Assembly (NCBI GenBank): GCA_007182875.1
Contig: AP019514.1
Span: forward strand, 4,092,001 to 4,156,000
Source: Vreelandella sulfidaeris
GTDB taxonomy: Bacteria; Pseudomonadota; Gammaproteobacteria; Pseudomonadales; Halomonadaceae
Length of the DNA stretch: 64,000 bases
Direction of reading: 5' to 3'
Both the position numbers and the translations under genes were made by a program. The notes beneath the pieces were generated by a model. It was given only the letters and a program-made list of their open reading frames with translations, made no database searches and was not told where the DNA came from. Position 1 is the first letter of the stretch. Each line of letters opens with the position of its first letter. Shown here piece after piece: positions 9,432 to 19,931 of this stretch.

Positions 9432-11316
9432 ATGTACTCATCTATTGCCACGGTTTGCCTAAGCGGCTCGCTGGAAGAAAAAGTAGACGCCATTGCCGAC
9501 GCTGGCTTCGAAGGCCTTGAGCTGTTTGAGAACGACCTCACCGCGTTCACCGGCACGCCCCGCGAGGTCAGGCGAGCTGATTCGCTCCCGGGGGCTTAAA
9601 CTGGTCACTCTCCAGCCCTTTCGTGACTTCGAAGGGCTGCAAGGGCGCGCCCGGGAGCGAGCGTTTGACCGCGCCGAGCACAAGTTCGACCTCATGGAAG
9701 AGCTGGGTACGGATCTGCTGATGGCGTGCAGTACCGTTCATCCCGACTCATTACCAGGCTTAAGCCGCGCCGCCGATGACTATTATGAGCTCGGCGAGCG
9801 TGCCGCGCGGCGTAATTTGCGCGTGGCTTATGAGGCGCTGGCCTGGGGCGGCATATTCACGACTACCGCGACAGCTGGGAGGTAGTCCGACGTGCCGCGC
9901 ATCCCAATGTCGGCTTAGTACTAGATACCTTCCATATCTTTTCCCGCCAAACGGAGCTGGGCACCATTGGGCGTATTCCGGGGATCGCATCTTTCTGGTA
10001 CAGACCGCCGATGCGCCGCGTCTTTCCATGGATCACCTATCGTGGAGCCGCCACTACCGCTGCTTCCCCGGCCAGGGCGAGCTGCAGATGGATAGCTTTA
10101 TGGCCATGCTGGAAGAGACCCGCTACGACGGCCCGCTTTCCCACGAGATTTTTAACGACGTCTTTCGCATGGGTCATAGTGACCAGACCGCCCGCGACGG
10201 GCTGCGCTCGTACCATTTGCTGCGCAGTATGCAGAGTGGCAGCGGGATTCCCGCGCCGCAACCGATCGAGTCGGTCGCCTTTCTGGAGATCGCCGTTGAG
10301 CCCGCGGATTTGGAATCGCTGCGGGCGCTACTCGGCGCGCTGGGCATGGCCTGCGTGGGTCGCCACCATACGCTGAATGCCGAGCGCTGGGCTGCCGGTG
10401 ACGTTAATCTGGTGCTCAACACCGAATCGAGCTTTACCGGCCGTGTGCCGGGGCGCGATGCCACCGCGGTCACCGCCATCGGCCTGCGGGTAGGTAACGC
10501 TTATGAAGCATTCAAGCGCGCCGATAAGCTCGGATACGATATCGTCGAACCCGAAGAAGTCGGTGCTAGCCACCGCATGAGCGCGCTACGCAATGTGGAT
10601 GGCAGCCTCTCCTATATCATTGATGACTCGCAACTCAGCCGCACTTGGGACCGTGAGTTCCCTGTCGATGTTCAGCCCGTTCCGCAGGGGCGCTGGTGGA
10701 TATCGACCACATTAGCGTGGCGCTCTCCTACCATGATTATCTCTCATTGATGCTGCAGTACCGCGCTATTTTCCAGCTGGAGCCCACGCCCTCGTTCGAT
10801 GTCACCGACCCCCGCGGCTTGATCCAGAGCCAAGTGCTACAAAATCATAACGGCCGTTTTCGCTTGGCGCTTAATGCCAGCGCCTCGCCGGATACTGCCA
10901 GCAACCGGTTTGTGCGCCAGTACGGTGGCTCGGGGATTCATCATGTCGCCCTGCGCACCAGCGCTATGCGTGAGACCAGCGCAGCGCTGCAACAGGCAGG
11001 GATACCGGTACTGCCGATTCCCGGCAACTATTACCGCGACCTGGCCGCACGTTTTGACCTTCCAGCACAAACACATGCGTGGATGCAGGATCACCATATC
11101 CTCTTTGATCAAGACAGTGGCGGTGACTTCCATCAGCTGTATACACAGCCCGGCAGCAAAGCGTTTTTCTTCGAGCTGGTGCAGCGTGACGGCTACCAAG
11201 GGCTCGGTGCACCAAATGCCTTTGTGCGTGTCACCGCGCAGCAGCGCCTGGAAGCTACCATTGACGGCCTTACGCAAGACGCGCCGAACCATGACGCAGG
11301 GGAGAAACAAGCATGA
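9432..11316 (+). CDS. quiC: 3-dehydroshikimate dehydratase, two-domain (sugar isomerase-like plus HPPD-like)
   Basis: Dehydrates 3-dehydroshikimate to protocatechuate, linking the shikimate route to the pca genes. The N-terminal half (to about residue 290) is an AP-endonuclease/xylose-isomerase-like barrel (AGFEGLELFENDL, LVLDTFHIF, LSHEIFNDVFR). The C-terminal half is a vicinal-oxygen-chelate region like 4-hydroxyphenylpyruvate dioxygenase (VDIDHISVAL, SGIHHVALRT, FFFELVQRDGY). About 628 residues as in known two-domain QuiC. Frameshifts near 9570, 9847, 9977 and 10690; the last three are GGGG for GGGGG. AAGGAG is nine bases before the ATG. Its TGA overlaps the next gene's ATG. Confidence 0.87.
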
Positions 11317-12190
11317 TCAAACTGGGACTGGTCGGCGAGGGCATCGCCAAATCGCAATCTCCCGACCTGCATGAGCGCTTAGGGGCATCGTTAGGCGTAC
11401 CGGTGCGCTACGATTTAGTCGACAGCCTGGGGGTCGCGGATTTTGATTTTCCCAACGCCATTCAAAGGCTGCGTGAGGAGGGCTACCGCGGCACCAATGT
11501 CACCTTCCCTTTTAAAGAGCAGGCCGCACAGTTGGCCGATATCCGCGGTGAAGGGGTGAAGCGCGTTGGCACCGCCAATACCTTACTGTTCGATGCGGCG
11601 GGTTTGCGCGCTGAAAATACGGATTACACCGGTTTTATCAGCGCCTACCGCCACTCGTTCGGTGATCAGCCAGCGGGGAATGTCTTATTGATCGGCGCTG
11701 GGGCGTGGGTCGGGCGGTAGCATGTGCACTAGGGGAGCTCTCGGCCAGCTGTGTCCATATTCTTGAGCGCGATGAGCGTCGCGCGCAAAGCCTTAGCCAT
11801 GACCTCAACAGCATGGGCATCACCGCACAATGCATCACCCCTGAGCAGGCACAGCGCGAACTATCCCAGTGGCACGGCGTGGTCAACTGCTCGCCGATCG
11901 GCCACATCAATCACCCCGGTTGCCCGATCGATACTGCTGGGCTAGGCGCCCAGCACTGGGTGTTTGATGCCGTCTACATTCCCGCCCACACCGAACTTTT
12001 GAAGGCCGCCCAGCAAGCCGGCGCTAAAACGCTCTCGGGCGTTGATCTGTTCGTGTTTCAAGGTGTGGATGCGTTTCGCTTTTTCACCCATGACCGCATC
12101 GCTACTGAGCAAATCGACCCTCATGTGATACCGCTGCGTACTCACTATATTGAACAGCTTGTCTCGCCAAGCGCGCAAAGTAAGCCATGA
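11313..12190 (+). CDS. Shikimate (or quinate/shikimate) dehydrogenase, AroE family
   Basis: NAD(P)-dependent oxidation of shikimate, and possibly quinate, to the dehydro acid. The N-terminal substrate domain has SQSPDLHERLG and the catalytic lysine in NVTFPFKEQ; AENTDYTG is the family motif. The Rossmann glycine motif reads GAGGVGRAVA after repairing a GGGG to GGGGG deletion near 11703. Then NCSPIGHINHPGCP. About 293 residues. As the last gene after quiC it is probably a catabolic paralogue rather than the biosynthetic aroE, so I give no symbol. NADP or NAD preference cannot be settled from what I read. Confidence 0.83.
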
Positions 12191-12201
12191 TGCCTTTGTA
12201 A

Positions 12202-12239
12202 AATAGCGTACAATAATTCGCCATTCGAACTACGCTATT
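12202..12239. promoter_or_regulatory. Candidate operator upstream of the AEC permease gene
   Basis: 12216-12230 is ATTCG-CCATT-CGAAC, a one-mismatch version of GTTCG-N5-CGAAC. It lies inside a separate perfect 9-bp inverted repeat, AATAGCGTA at 12202-12210 and TACGCTATT at 12231-12239. The start codon is at 12269. Confidence 0.5.
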
Positions 12240-12268
12240 GACCACCATGAGGCGCTGAAGAGGCTGCT

Positions 12269-13216
12269 ATGCTCGCAATACTCGCGATTACCACTCCTAT
12301 CTTTCTGCTGATCGGTATTGGCTATGTGGCACGGTGGAGTGGTGTGATGCAGCGCGAGCAGGTGCAAGGTGTCGGCATTTTTGTGCTGTATTGCGCCCTG
12401 CCTGCCCTGGTCATTCGCGCACTAAACCAGCAGTCTTTGGAGGCTATTTTTCAGCCCCACTATTTGGTTGCTTATGGGCTTGGTTCGCTAGTGGTGTTAG
12501 GGGCTGGGTTGGTGCTTTGTTTAAAGTTGCAGCGCCAGCCCCTTAATGCTAGCGCAATGCAGGCGCTGGGCATGGCCGCAGCCAACAGTGGTTTTGTTGG
12601 CTACCCGGTGGCGGCGATGGTCATCGGTTCGCCGGCGGCGGTGCTCTTGGCGCTCAACATGCTCATTGAGAACCTGCTTGTTATTCCCACCGCACTGATT
12701 CTTGCTGAAATGGGTAACCAGCATGGGTCAAGCGTATGGAAAACCGTTCGTCAAACCGCGCTCAATCTGGCCAAAACCCGGTACTCATCGGGCTCACGGT
12801 GGGTATACTGATTGCAGTAACAGGCGTCGCCATACCCGGCCCAATTGAGAAAGTGATCAATATGCTGGCGGATGCGGCGGGGCCAGCGGCGCTGTTCGTT
12901 ATCGGGGGTCGCTATTTGGCCTTCAGGTTAAGGGGATGATGCGCGATGTGGGGCAGATCGTGATCGGCAAGCTACTTATTCACCCCTCGCCATCCTGGTC
13001 GCGTTCCTGCTTATTCCGGATATCGAGCCGATCTACTTTGCCGGTGCGCTCTTATTCGCTGCCTCGCCAATGATTAGTATTTATCCGCTATTCGGCCAGC
13101 GCTATGGCTTAGGCGGGGTTAGCGCCACCGCCATGCTAGTGGGGACGATCGCTTCTTTCTTCACAATCAGCTTAATCATTTGGCTAATGACGCTGTCAGG
13201 ACTAATAACGTTTTAA
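12269..13216 (+). CDS. AEC-family permease (auxin efflux carrier type)
   Basis: Inner-membrane protein with about ten hydrophobic segments, about 317 residues. Family features: MLAILAITTPIFLLIGIGYV, the crossover region AANSGFVGYPVA, and ASPMISIYPLFGQRYG near the end. Three deletions: near 12778 (AAAA for AAAAA in KNPVLIG), near 12905 (GGGGG for GGGGGG in IGGSLFGLQ) and near 12983 (CCCC for CCCCC in HPLAILVAF). With an IclR-type operator upstream it may carry a pathway acid. MdcF-type malonate carriers belong to the same family, so the substrate is unknown. Confidence 0.8.
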
Positions 13217-13264
13217 GCCTCGAACTCAAACAAAGATAAAATTTTCGCAGCCAAGGATAACAAA

Positions 13265-13992
13265 ATGAGCCAACCTGCTGATCAACAGCCCTGCGCCGTC
13301 GTGACCGGTGGCGCTAGAAACATTGGTCAAGCCATCGCCCTGCGCTTACAGCAAGATGGCTATCGCGTGGTCGTTGTGGATATCGTCGAACCCGAAGCAC
13401 CGACCCTACAAGCAGATGCGTATCAGGTCGATCTGGCTGATGCAGACGCTACTCGCCGCGTAATGGCAGAAATCGCCGAACACCATGCAGTAACACGGCT
13501 GGTCAATAACGTAGGCATTGTTGCCCCCGCACTGATTGAAGAGGCGCAGCTTGAGGACTTCGATAAATTAATGCATCTGAACGTACGCTCTGCGCTGATC
13601 TGCACCCAGGCGCTGCTCCCCAGCATGAAGGCAAGTGGCATGGGGCGTATCGTTCTGAACACCAGCCGAGTGGTACTTGGCAAAGAGGCACGTACGATCT
13701 ATAGCGCCACCAAAGGGCACTGCAATCCATGGCGCGCACATGGGCGTTGGAACTTGCCGAACACAATATTACGGTTAATTGCGTTGCGCCAGGCCCCATT
13801 GCGACCAGTGCTTTCTGGCAAAACAACCCACCCGATTCTGAACGCGCCCGACGCATCGTCGAAAATATTCCGCTAAAACGCATGGGCCAGCCCGAGGATG
13901 TCGCTCAGGCCGTTAGCTTTTACTGTGATGAGCGCAGTGGTTTTATTACTGGCCAGACGCTGTTCGTATGTGGTGGGGTGACCGTCGGCTAG
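13265..13992 (+). CDS. Short-chain dehydrogenase/reductase (SDR)
   Basis: NAD(P)-dependent oxidoreductase, about 243 residues. The N-terminal nucleotide motif is VVTGGARNIGQAIA, then NNVGI, and the catalytic YSATK with a serine in NTSRVV. The end is the SDR pattern SGFITGQTLFVCGG. A frameshift near 13718 (GGG for GGGG) joins SATKGALQSMARTWA. Strand and spacing (49 bases) suggest co-transcription with the AEC gene. The substrate is not deducible; a quinate-type alcohol is possible but unproven. Confidence 0.82.
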
Positions 13993-14002
13993 GCAGTGAA
14001 GC

Positions 14003-15226
14003 TTACTTCACAACCCCTTTTTCACGCAGGGTGCTGATTTCCTCAGCGCCTTTTGCAGTAAGCGCGCTAACACGCTATCGGTGTCCTCGCCCAAGCGTGG
14101 CGGCGGCTTGTGATACTCCAAGGGAGTTTTGGAGTATTTGATAGGATTGGCCACCCCGGTATTGAGCCATTTTCGGTCTCCAGCGCAACCTGCATTTTGC
14201 GCGCTTTCACCTGGGGATCATCAAAGACCTGGGCAATATTCTGAATCGGCCCACAGGGAACGCTGATAGCACTGAGTACCTCGATCCATTCACGGCTTGA
14301 GCGACCCTGGGTGATGGTGACCATTTGCGGGATTAGATCAAGCCGGTGCTTGACGCGCTCAGGGTTAGTGCTGAACCGGGGATCGCTTGCCAAATCAGGT
14401 CGCCCGACGGCATCACAAAACCGTTTGAACTGCCCATCGTTACCGATTGCAATGATGACTTTTTCACCGTCGGCCGTCGGAAACGGTTGGTAAGGCACTA
14501 GGTTAGATGGTATTCGCCCGTCCGGGTCGGTGGGGTGCCACTGCAAAAGTAGTTCATCGCTTGGTTCGCCAGCCAGCTCACCTGAACATCCAGCAGCGCC
14601 ATATCGATATATTGGCCCTCCCCGTCTGGTGCCGGTGGTGCAATGCGCCAAGAATAGCGATGGTAGCGTTCATCCCGGTGGTCAGGTCTGAAACGGCCAT
14701 GCCTACCCGCTGTGGCCCAGCGCCCGGTTCTCCATCGGCGGCTCCGGTAATGCTCATTAATCCGGCTTGTGCTTGAATCAGATAGTCGTAACCTGCCATG
14801 GAGGCCATTGGCCCCGTCTGGCCAAATCCGGTAATCGAGCAGTAAATCAGTCGCGGATTGATCGCCTCTAATGTCGCGTAGTCGAGCCCTTTTCTTGCTA
14901 AACCACCGCTTTTGAAGTTCTCTACCAGAATATCGCTTTCAGCTGCCAATTCACGCACCAGCGCCTGACCTTCAGGCTGGCCGATATCCACGGTCACCGA
15001 ATGTTTGCCGCGATTGGCGGAAAGGTAATAGGCCGATTCCGAGGTGTCGTTGCCCTCCCGGTCTTTTTAACCAGGGAGGCCCCCAGTGGCGGGTATCATC
15101 ACCAAGTGTGGGGTGTTCGATCTTGATGACCTCAGCGCCCATATCCGCCAGTATTTGGGTACACCAAGGCCCCGCCATTACCCGGCTTAGATCCAGTACT
15201 CGTAGTCCTTTCAGTGGTCCCGCCAT
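14003..15226 (-). CDS. CaiB/BaiF family (type III) CoA-transferase
   Basis: Moves CoA between carboxylic acids. Starts [20 protein letters not shown] with the family pattern [13 protein letters not shown]; the catalytic aspartate is most likely in [11 protein letters not shown] or VSDLTTGM, as usual for this family. About 405 residues. At least four frameshifts (near 15060, 14620, 14510 and 14160) plus one near 14055, where AAAA for AAAAA restores the usual end [14 protein letters not shown] and a TAA at 14003. It follows tctA by 16 bases, so a carboxylate brought in by TctABC may be activated here. Convergent with the SDR, ten bases apart. Confidence 0.82.
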
Positions 15227-15241
15227 GGCAGCCCCCGGTCA

Positions 15242-16743
15242 TTATTGAACCTCCTGGGATTGATCGCCGACATGGCGCGCGTCACGGCGCGATGAAATAA
15301 ACCGATAAAGTGCTAGGGTGATAGATCCCACCGTGAGCGCAATAAACACCCAGGTGATCGGACCTCGTACGAAGATCGATAGGTCATTACCGCCAATGAG
15401 CAGTGAGCGGCGCAGATTATCTTCAAACATCGGCCCTAAAATAAATCCGATCAGGAACGGTGCCGCCGGTATGGCGGCGCGATTGAAAATATAACCCACT
15501 ACGCCAAAGGCCAGCATCAGCCATACGTCAAAGGTATCGTTATTGACTGCGTAAGCACCATAAACGCAGAACATCAACACAATGGGAAGAGAACCGACTT
15601 AGGAATATCGGCTATCAAAGAGAAGTACTTAATCGCCGCATTGCCTACGACCAGCAGTATCACAGAGCTGCACATGATGCCGATGAATAGGGCATAAATA
15701 AGTGTTAGGTTTTCCTGGAACATAAGCGGACCAGGCGTCAGCCCATGCACCATGAAAGCACCTAGGATGATGGCAGTGATAACGTCCCCTGGTATACCTA
15801 GCGATAACAGAGGAATCAACGTAGCCCCGGCGACACCGTTGTTCCCAGCTTCAGCAGCCGCTACGCCTTCCACCTCCCCCTTACCAAAATTTGCTCTATT
15901 AGGAGAACGCCGGCGTGCATCACTGTAAGAAATAAAAGCGGCAGCGGTGGCGCCGGTGCCGGGAATCGCACCGATAATGACGCCGATCAAGCTACCTCGC
16001 ACGATGCTTTTCATGCACCGTTTTAGCTCGGCGAATGATAAGCCGACGCCACTCGCTTTCGTTTTTAGATGGGGAATCGCTTTCTTACGATAAAATTCCA
16101 TAATTTCTGGAATCGCAAAAGGCCAATTAACAGCGGAATAAAGGAGATGCTGTCCATCAAGTTATAGTTGCCGAAGGTCAGGCGCTGAGAACCAAATACA
16201 TCGTCCAACCCGACCAGGGACAGCAAGATACCCAGCAAGGCGGCCATCAGCCCTTTAATCATAGAGCCGCTAGCCAGGGATATGATGATGGTAAGTGAAA
16301 AGCAGATCAGCCAGAAAACTCGGGCGCACCGAAATTAAGCGCGATTTTAGCCAAATAAGCGGCAAAGAAGATCAACGCAATATTAGAGATAAAATCAGCG
16401 ATAACCGACGAGTAGAGAGCGGCTTTAAGGGCTTTCTTCGCATGCCCTTGTTGGGCCATGGGGTAGCCATCGAGCAGTGTACAGGCAGAAGCGGGCGACC
16501 CCGGCGTTCTTATCAGAATAGCCGTAATCGAACCACCGTACATACCCCTTTATAAATACCTACCAGCAAAGGATGGCTGCAATGGGTTGCATTGAAAGGT
16601 AAAAGGCAACGCTAGCGCCACTGCCATAGTTGCCGTCAAGCCTGGTATAGACCCAACGACCACGCCGATGACCACCCCCACGGCGATCGCCAGAAAATTT
16701 TCCAAGCTAAAAATAGTTGTATGACTTCCGAAAAATTATCCAT
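15242..16743 (-). CDS. tctA: Tripartite tricarboxylate transporter, large permease (TctA)
   Basis: Large membrane subunit (about 500 residues) of a TTT carrier. Recognised by GSIPGLTATMAVALALPFTF, ILIRTPGSPASACTLLDGYP, LIGVIIGAIPGTGATAAAFISY and LLSLGIPGDVITAIILGAF. The ATG at 16743 has AGGTGAG upstream. It is the most damaged gene of the block: frameshifts near 16712, 16610, 16580, 16550, 16300, 16085 and 15577. The first is TTTTT for TTTTTT. All pieces are in order and none is missing, so I regard it as one functional gene. Confidence 0.85.
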
Positions 16744-16813
16744 AGCTCACCTAGAAAATAATGAGAAATTCAGAGCCAAAATGGCATTATCGGAAGCGGC
16801 ACATTCATTACCC

Positions 16814-17275
16814 TCAACAAACAAGAATGTAACGACGATAGGGAAACAGGAATGCCATGCTATATACCCACCACGTACGAACAGGGTGCGCTATAAATAA
16901 GACCAGTGTTGCCAGAATGCCGCAGAACACAGCTCCCATCGATTCAAACAAGGCAATATAGATCGCCAATGCGACGATCATCATTACAAAACGCCGTGGC
17001 GAACCTTTTTATCGCTCGTTCATCTTCCTCACTATTGCCTGCCACCAATAACCCTTGAAAGATGAGCAGAACGGAGAACAGCAATATTAACCAGCCAACG
17101 ATCCGTGGCAGCCATTGAGGCGACATCATGGGGTTTTGTAAAATCGGTGGTTCATTGATGTAGTTAGGCACTAAGTAAAAAACCAGCACGAGGGAAAAGC
17201 AAAGCAGCACAACCCCGCTATCACATCACGGGGATCCTTTACCTTCACTCTACGCTTGGAATCCGAGGTAATCAT
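16814..17275 (-). CDS. tctB: Tripartite tricarboxylate transporter, small membrane subunit (TctB)
   Basis: About 154 residues with four hydrophobic helices, the usual TctB form. The ATG at 17275 begins MITSDSKRRVKVKDPRDVIAG; a GGGG for GGGGG deletion near 17213 leads into VVLLCFSLVLVFYLVPNYIN. A second shift near 16988, in a T-run, joins RFATAF to VMMIVALAIYIALFESMG. The TGA is at 16814-16816. It lies between tctC and tctA, separated from tctC by a strong hairpin. Confidence 0.78.
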
Positions 17276-17302
17276 TGCTGCCTTCTCCAGGGGGTAACAG
17301 GA

Positions 17303-17328
17303 GAGGCGAGGACACGTGTCCTCGCCTC
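17303..17328 (-). terminator. Intercistronic palindrome between tctC and tctB
   Basis: A perfect 13-bp inverted repeat with no spacer (GAGGCGAGGACAC and its mirror). No T-run follows on the minus strand. It probably acts as an RNA hairpin that stabilises or partly ends the tctC message, as at dctP/dctQ. Confidence 0.6.
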
Positions 17329-17353
17329 AGTGTTTAATGAGCGATTACCTAGC

Positions 17354-18339
17354 TTACTGGCTGATACCAGCCTGCTGAGCTACGCCTTCCCAACGCTCTA
17401 CTTCATCAGCGATGAATTGCTTAAATTCTTCGCCAGCAACCTGGCCCGGTTCAGCCCCCAATTGTTCAGCAAAATCTAAAAACTCTTCACGCTCCATGAC
17501 GTTTGCTAGAGCATCCTTCATAACGCTTTGCGCTTCTTCTGGGAAAGAGTTATGCGCGACTAGGCCGAACCACGCAGTAGTGACGAACTGGTCGAGGTTA
17601 TACTCGCCCACTTCCGATAGCGTTGGAACATCAGGTAGGTATTCGGAGCGTTCAGCAGAGGTAACGGCCAATGCGCGCAAATCGCCCGAGCGGATATGGG
17701 AAAGTACGGTTGGCATGTTCTCGAACGAAACATCCACATCGCCACCTAATAGCGCAGGTAGCGCTGCGCCACTGCCCGCAAAAGGCACCGCGGTCATGTT
17801 GGTGTCGGTCAACGTCTTGAATAATTCGCCAGACATATGAATAGAACTGCCCACGCCGCTATGGCTGAAGGTCATGTTCTCTTCTTTCGCAGCTTCAACA
17901 AACTCAACCACGCTTTCGTAAGGGCTATCTGCCGGAACGACCATGACATTGGGAATATCGATCATGTTTTGTAGAAAACAAAGTCCTCTACCGGGTCATA
18001 AGTTAGATCAGGGTAGATGGCAGCGCCGATGGTGTGACCGGGTGAAGCCATGAGAATAGTGTGGTCGGCATCACGCCCACCCCGAGCGAGACGTCCAGTG
18101 CCTACGGTAGAACCTGCGCCCGGGCGATTTTCTACAACCACGTTCGTATCAAGCTGTTGCTGAAGTAAGTCAGCAACGCGGCGGGACAAAACATCCGTTG
18201 TGCCGCCTGGGGCATAGGGAACCACAAGCCGAACGTCATCGGTTGGCCACTCATTGGCGTTGGCAGAGGAGACAGTAAGGCCGAGTGCTAGGGCGCTACC
18301 GCAAGCAGCCAGACATGTTGAGCTAAGGAATTTGTTCAT
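17354..18339 (-). CDS. tctC: Tripartite tricarboxylate transporter, periplasmic binding protein (TctC)
   Basis: Extracytoplasmic receptor, about 328 residues. Residues 1-28 are a signal peptide ending SSANA. Family patterns: VRLVVPYAPGGTTDVLSR, VVENRPGAGSTVGTGRLAR, SGVGSSIHMSGELFK and GDLRALAVTS. One frameshift near 17966 (AAAA for AAAAA) restores FYKNMIDIPNVMVV. First gene of tctCBA-CoA-transferase, divergent from iclR with a 261-base promoter region. The substrate is unknown; a di- or tricarboxylate or aromatic acid is likely from context. Confidence 0.88.
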
Positions 18340-18390
18340 TTTTCTTCCTGTGCGTTGTTTAGTTATTTTTTATACTTAAGCATTGTTCGT

Positions 18391-18406
18391 AATACGTACA
18401 CGTATT
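18391..18406. promoter_or_regulatory. Inverted repeat upstream of tctC
   Basis: AATACG-TACA-CGTATT is a perfect 6-bp inverted repeat, flanked by GTTCGT on the left and TCGTAT on the right. It is about 52 bases before the tctC start on the minus strand. Possibly a second, variant regulator site of the divergent region. Confidence 0.35.
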
Positions 18407-18529
18407 CGTATCTACTACTCTGAGATTACGTTGTTGCTAACCTTTTAAAAACACAACTTTAGTAGCAAGGGGCTTTAATCACTGCGGATAGGGGCCCATC
18501 GCTCACTTTACCAACGTTCACCCATCGAT

Positions 18530-18548
18530 AAGTTCGCAATGCGAACTT
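18530..18548. promoter_or_regulatory. Candidate autoregulatory operator of the IclR gene
   Basis: AAGTTCGCA-A-TGCGAACTT, a perfect 9-bp inverted repeat with a one-base centre; the core is GTTCG-CAATG-CGAAC. It stands 53 bases before the iclR start and shares half-sites and spacing with the sites before pcaI and pcaB. Confidence 0.65.
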
Positions 18549-18600
18549 TTTACGATATCTTTTATTTCATACCCTCAAGACAATTTCAAATTTCAAGGCA

Positions 18601-19394
18601 ATGGATAGTAAAAAAATGCAGGAAGAGATATTGAGTGAAGATAGCCGTGATTTTGTAACAGCGCTTGCTAGCGGCTTAGAGGTTATACAGGCATTCGACC
18701 ATGACCACCCGCGTATGACATTAAGCGAGGTGGCTACGCGGACAGGAATGAATAGAGCAAAAGCTAGGCGCTTTTTACTCACGCTGCATGCTCTGGGGTA
18801 TGTCCGTAAGCAACAACGTTACTTTGAATTAGCTCCCCGTGTTCTCCAGCTAGGCTATGCCTTTTATCGGCTAATAATTATAGGGACGTTATCCAGCAAT
18901 ATTTAGAAGATATTACTGCTGAAACCGGAGAGTCCTCATCGCTTGGCGTGCTTGATGGCAATGAGGTCATTTACGTAGCACGCTCTGCAGCAAAGCATCG
19001 CTTGATGGCAATTACGCTGTCCGTAGGCACCAGATTGCCGGCGGCGCATACGTCCATGGGGCGCATGCTACTGGCTCAACTTAGCGATACGGATCTTGAA
19101 CACGTCCTGTCGTCGCTTGTGCTAGAACCCTACACCGATAAAACGGTGACTGATGTTCATGAACTACGAAGCCAAATCAGTAAAGCGCGACAGCAGGGCT
19201 ATGCTATTTCTGATCAAGAACTTGACTCCGGCTTGCGCTCCATCGCCGTTCCTGTCTATGACGCCAAGCAGCATTTAATGGGCGCGATTAATATCAGTAC
19301 TAACGCTGCTCGGGTCGATCTCGATACGTTGATTAATGTTTACTTACCTGTCTTGCAAAAGAAAGTGGCTCAAATACGGTCGCACATTAATTAG
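18601..19394 (+). CDS. IclR-family regulator, PcaR/PcaU/PobR-like
   Basis: About 264 residues. Residues 20-80 are the IclR winged helix ([17 protein letters not shown], then [24 protein letters not shown]). The C-terminal effector domain has [19 protein letters not shown], the IclR signature. The opening FVTAL-GLEVI is typical of the pcaR/pcaU/pobR subgroup. A frameshift near 18870 (TTTT for TTTTT) restores [19 protein letters not shown]. Likely the activator or repressor of the pca genes through the GTTCG-N5-CGAAC sites. Divergent from tctC; its end overlaps the end of aroQ by eight bases. Confidence 0.85.
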
Positions 19395-19830
19395 ACCCTA
19401 CCATCACAGCCTCTAGCGCAGCTCGATAACCTTGCGTCCCTAGCCCGGCAATCACACCATCGGCACGCAGCGAGACGTAAGAGTGATGCCTAAATGCTTC
19501 TCGCTTGTGCACATTAGATAAATGTACCTCAATCACTTTGCCATCAAAGGCATTGAGGGCATCAAGAATGGCCACTGAAGTATGCGTAAAAGCGGCGGGA
19601 TTGATAATAATCGCCTGGGTGCCATCAAGGCGTGCGGCGTGAATAGCATCAATCAACGCCCCTTCGTGATTACTTTGTAGGCAGAGTATGTCCCAATCTG
19701 CCATCACCGCTTTCTCTCGCAACATGTTATTTACATCGTCTAACGTCTCGTAGCCGTATATCTCCGGCTGACGACTACCCAGCAAATTTAGATTAGGGCC
19801 ATGTAATACCAAAACTTTGCCTTGACTCAT
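19387..19830 (-). CDS. aroQ: Type II 3-dehydroquinate dehydratase
   Basis: Interconverts 3-dehydroquinate and 3-dehydroshikimate. Intact, 147 residues, the normal dodecameric type II length. Family residues: [18 protein letters not shown] (loop arginine and catalytic tyrosine), [41 protein letters not shown] precedes the ATG. Here it likely serves quinate breakdown beside quiC rather than, or as well as, aromatic synthesis. Confidence 0.93.
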   Translation of the reverse strand: MSQGKVLVLHGPNLNLLGSRQPEIYGYETLDDVNNMLREKAVMADWDILCLQSNHEGALIDAIHAARLDGTQAIIINPAAFTHTSVAILDALNAFDGKVIEVHLSNVHKREAFRHHSYVSLRADGVIAGLGTQGYRAALEAVMVGSN

Positions 19831-19931
19831 TACTCACTTCCACCCTGCGCAGTGTTTTTATAAACTGGTTTTTAAACTAATTTTATAAACTGGCTAACCG
19901 CTTAGATTGACGATACTGCCTGTTCTATCAC

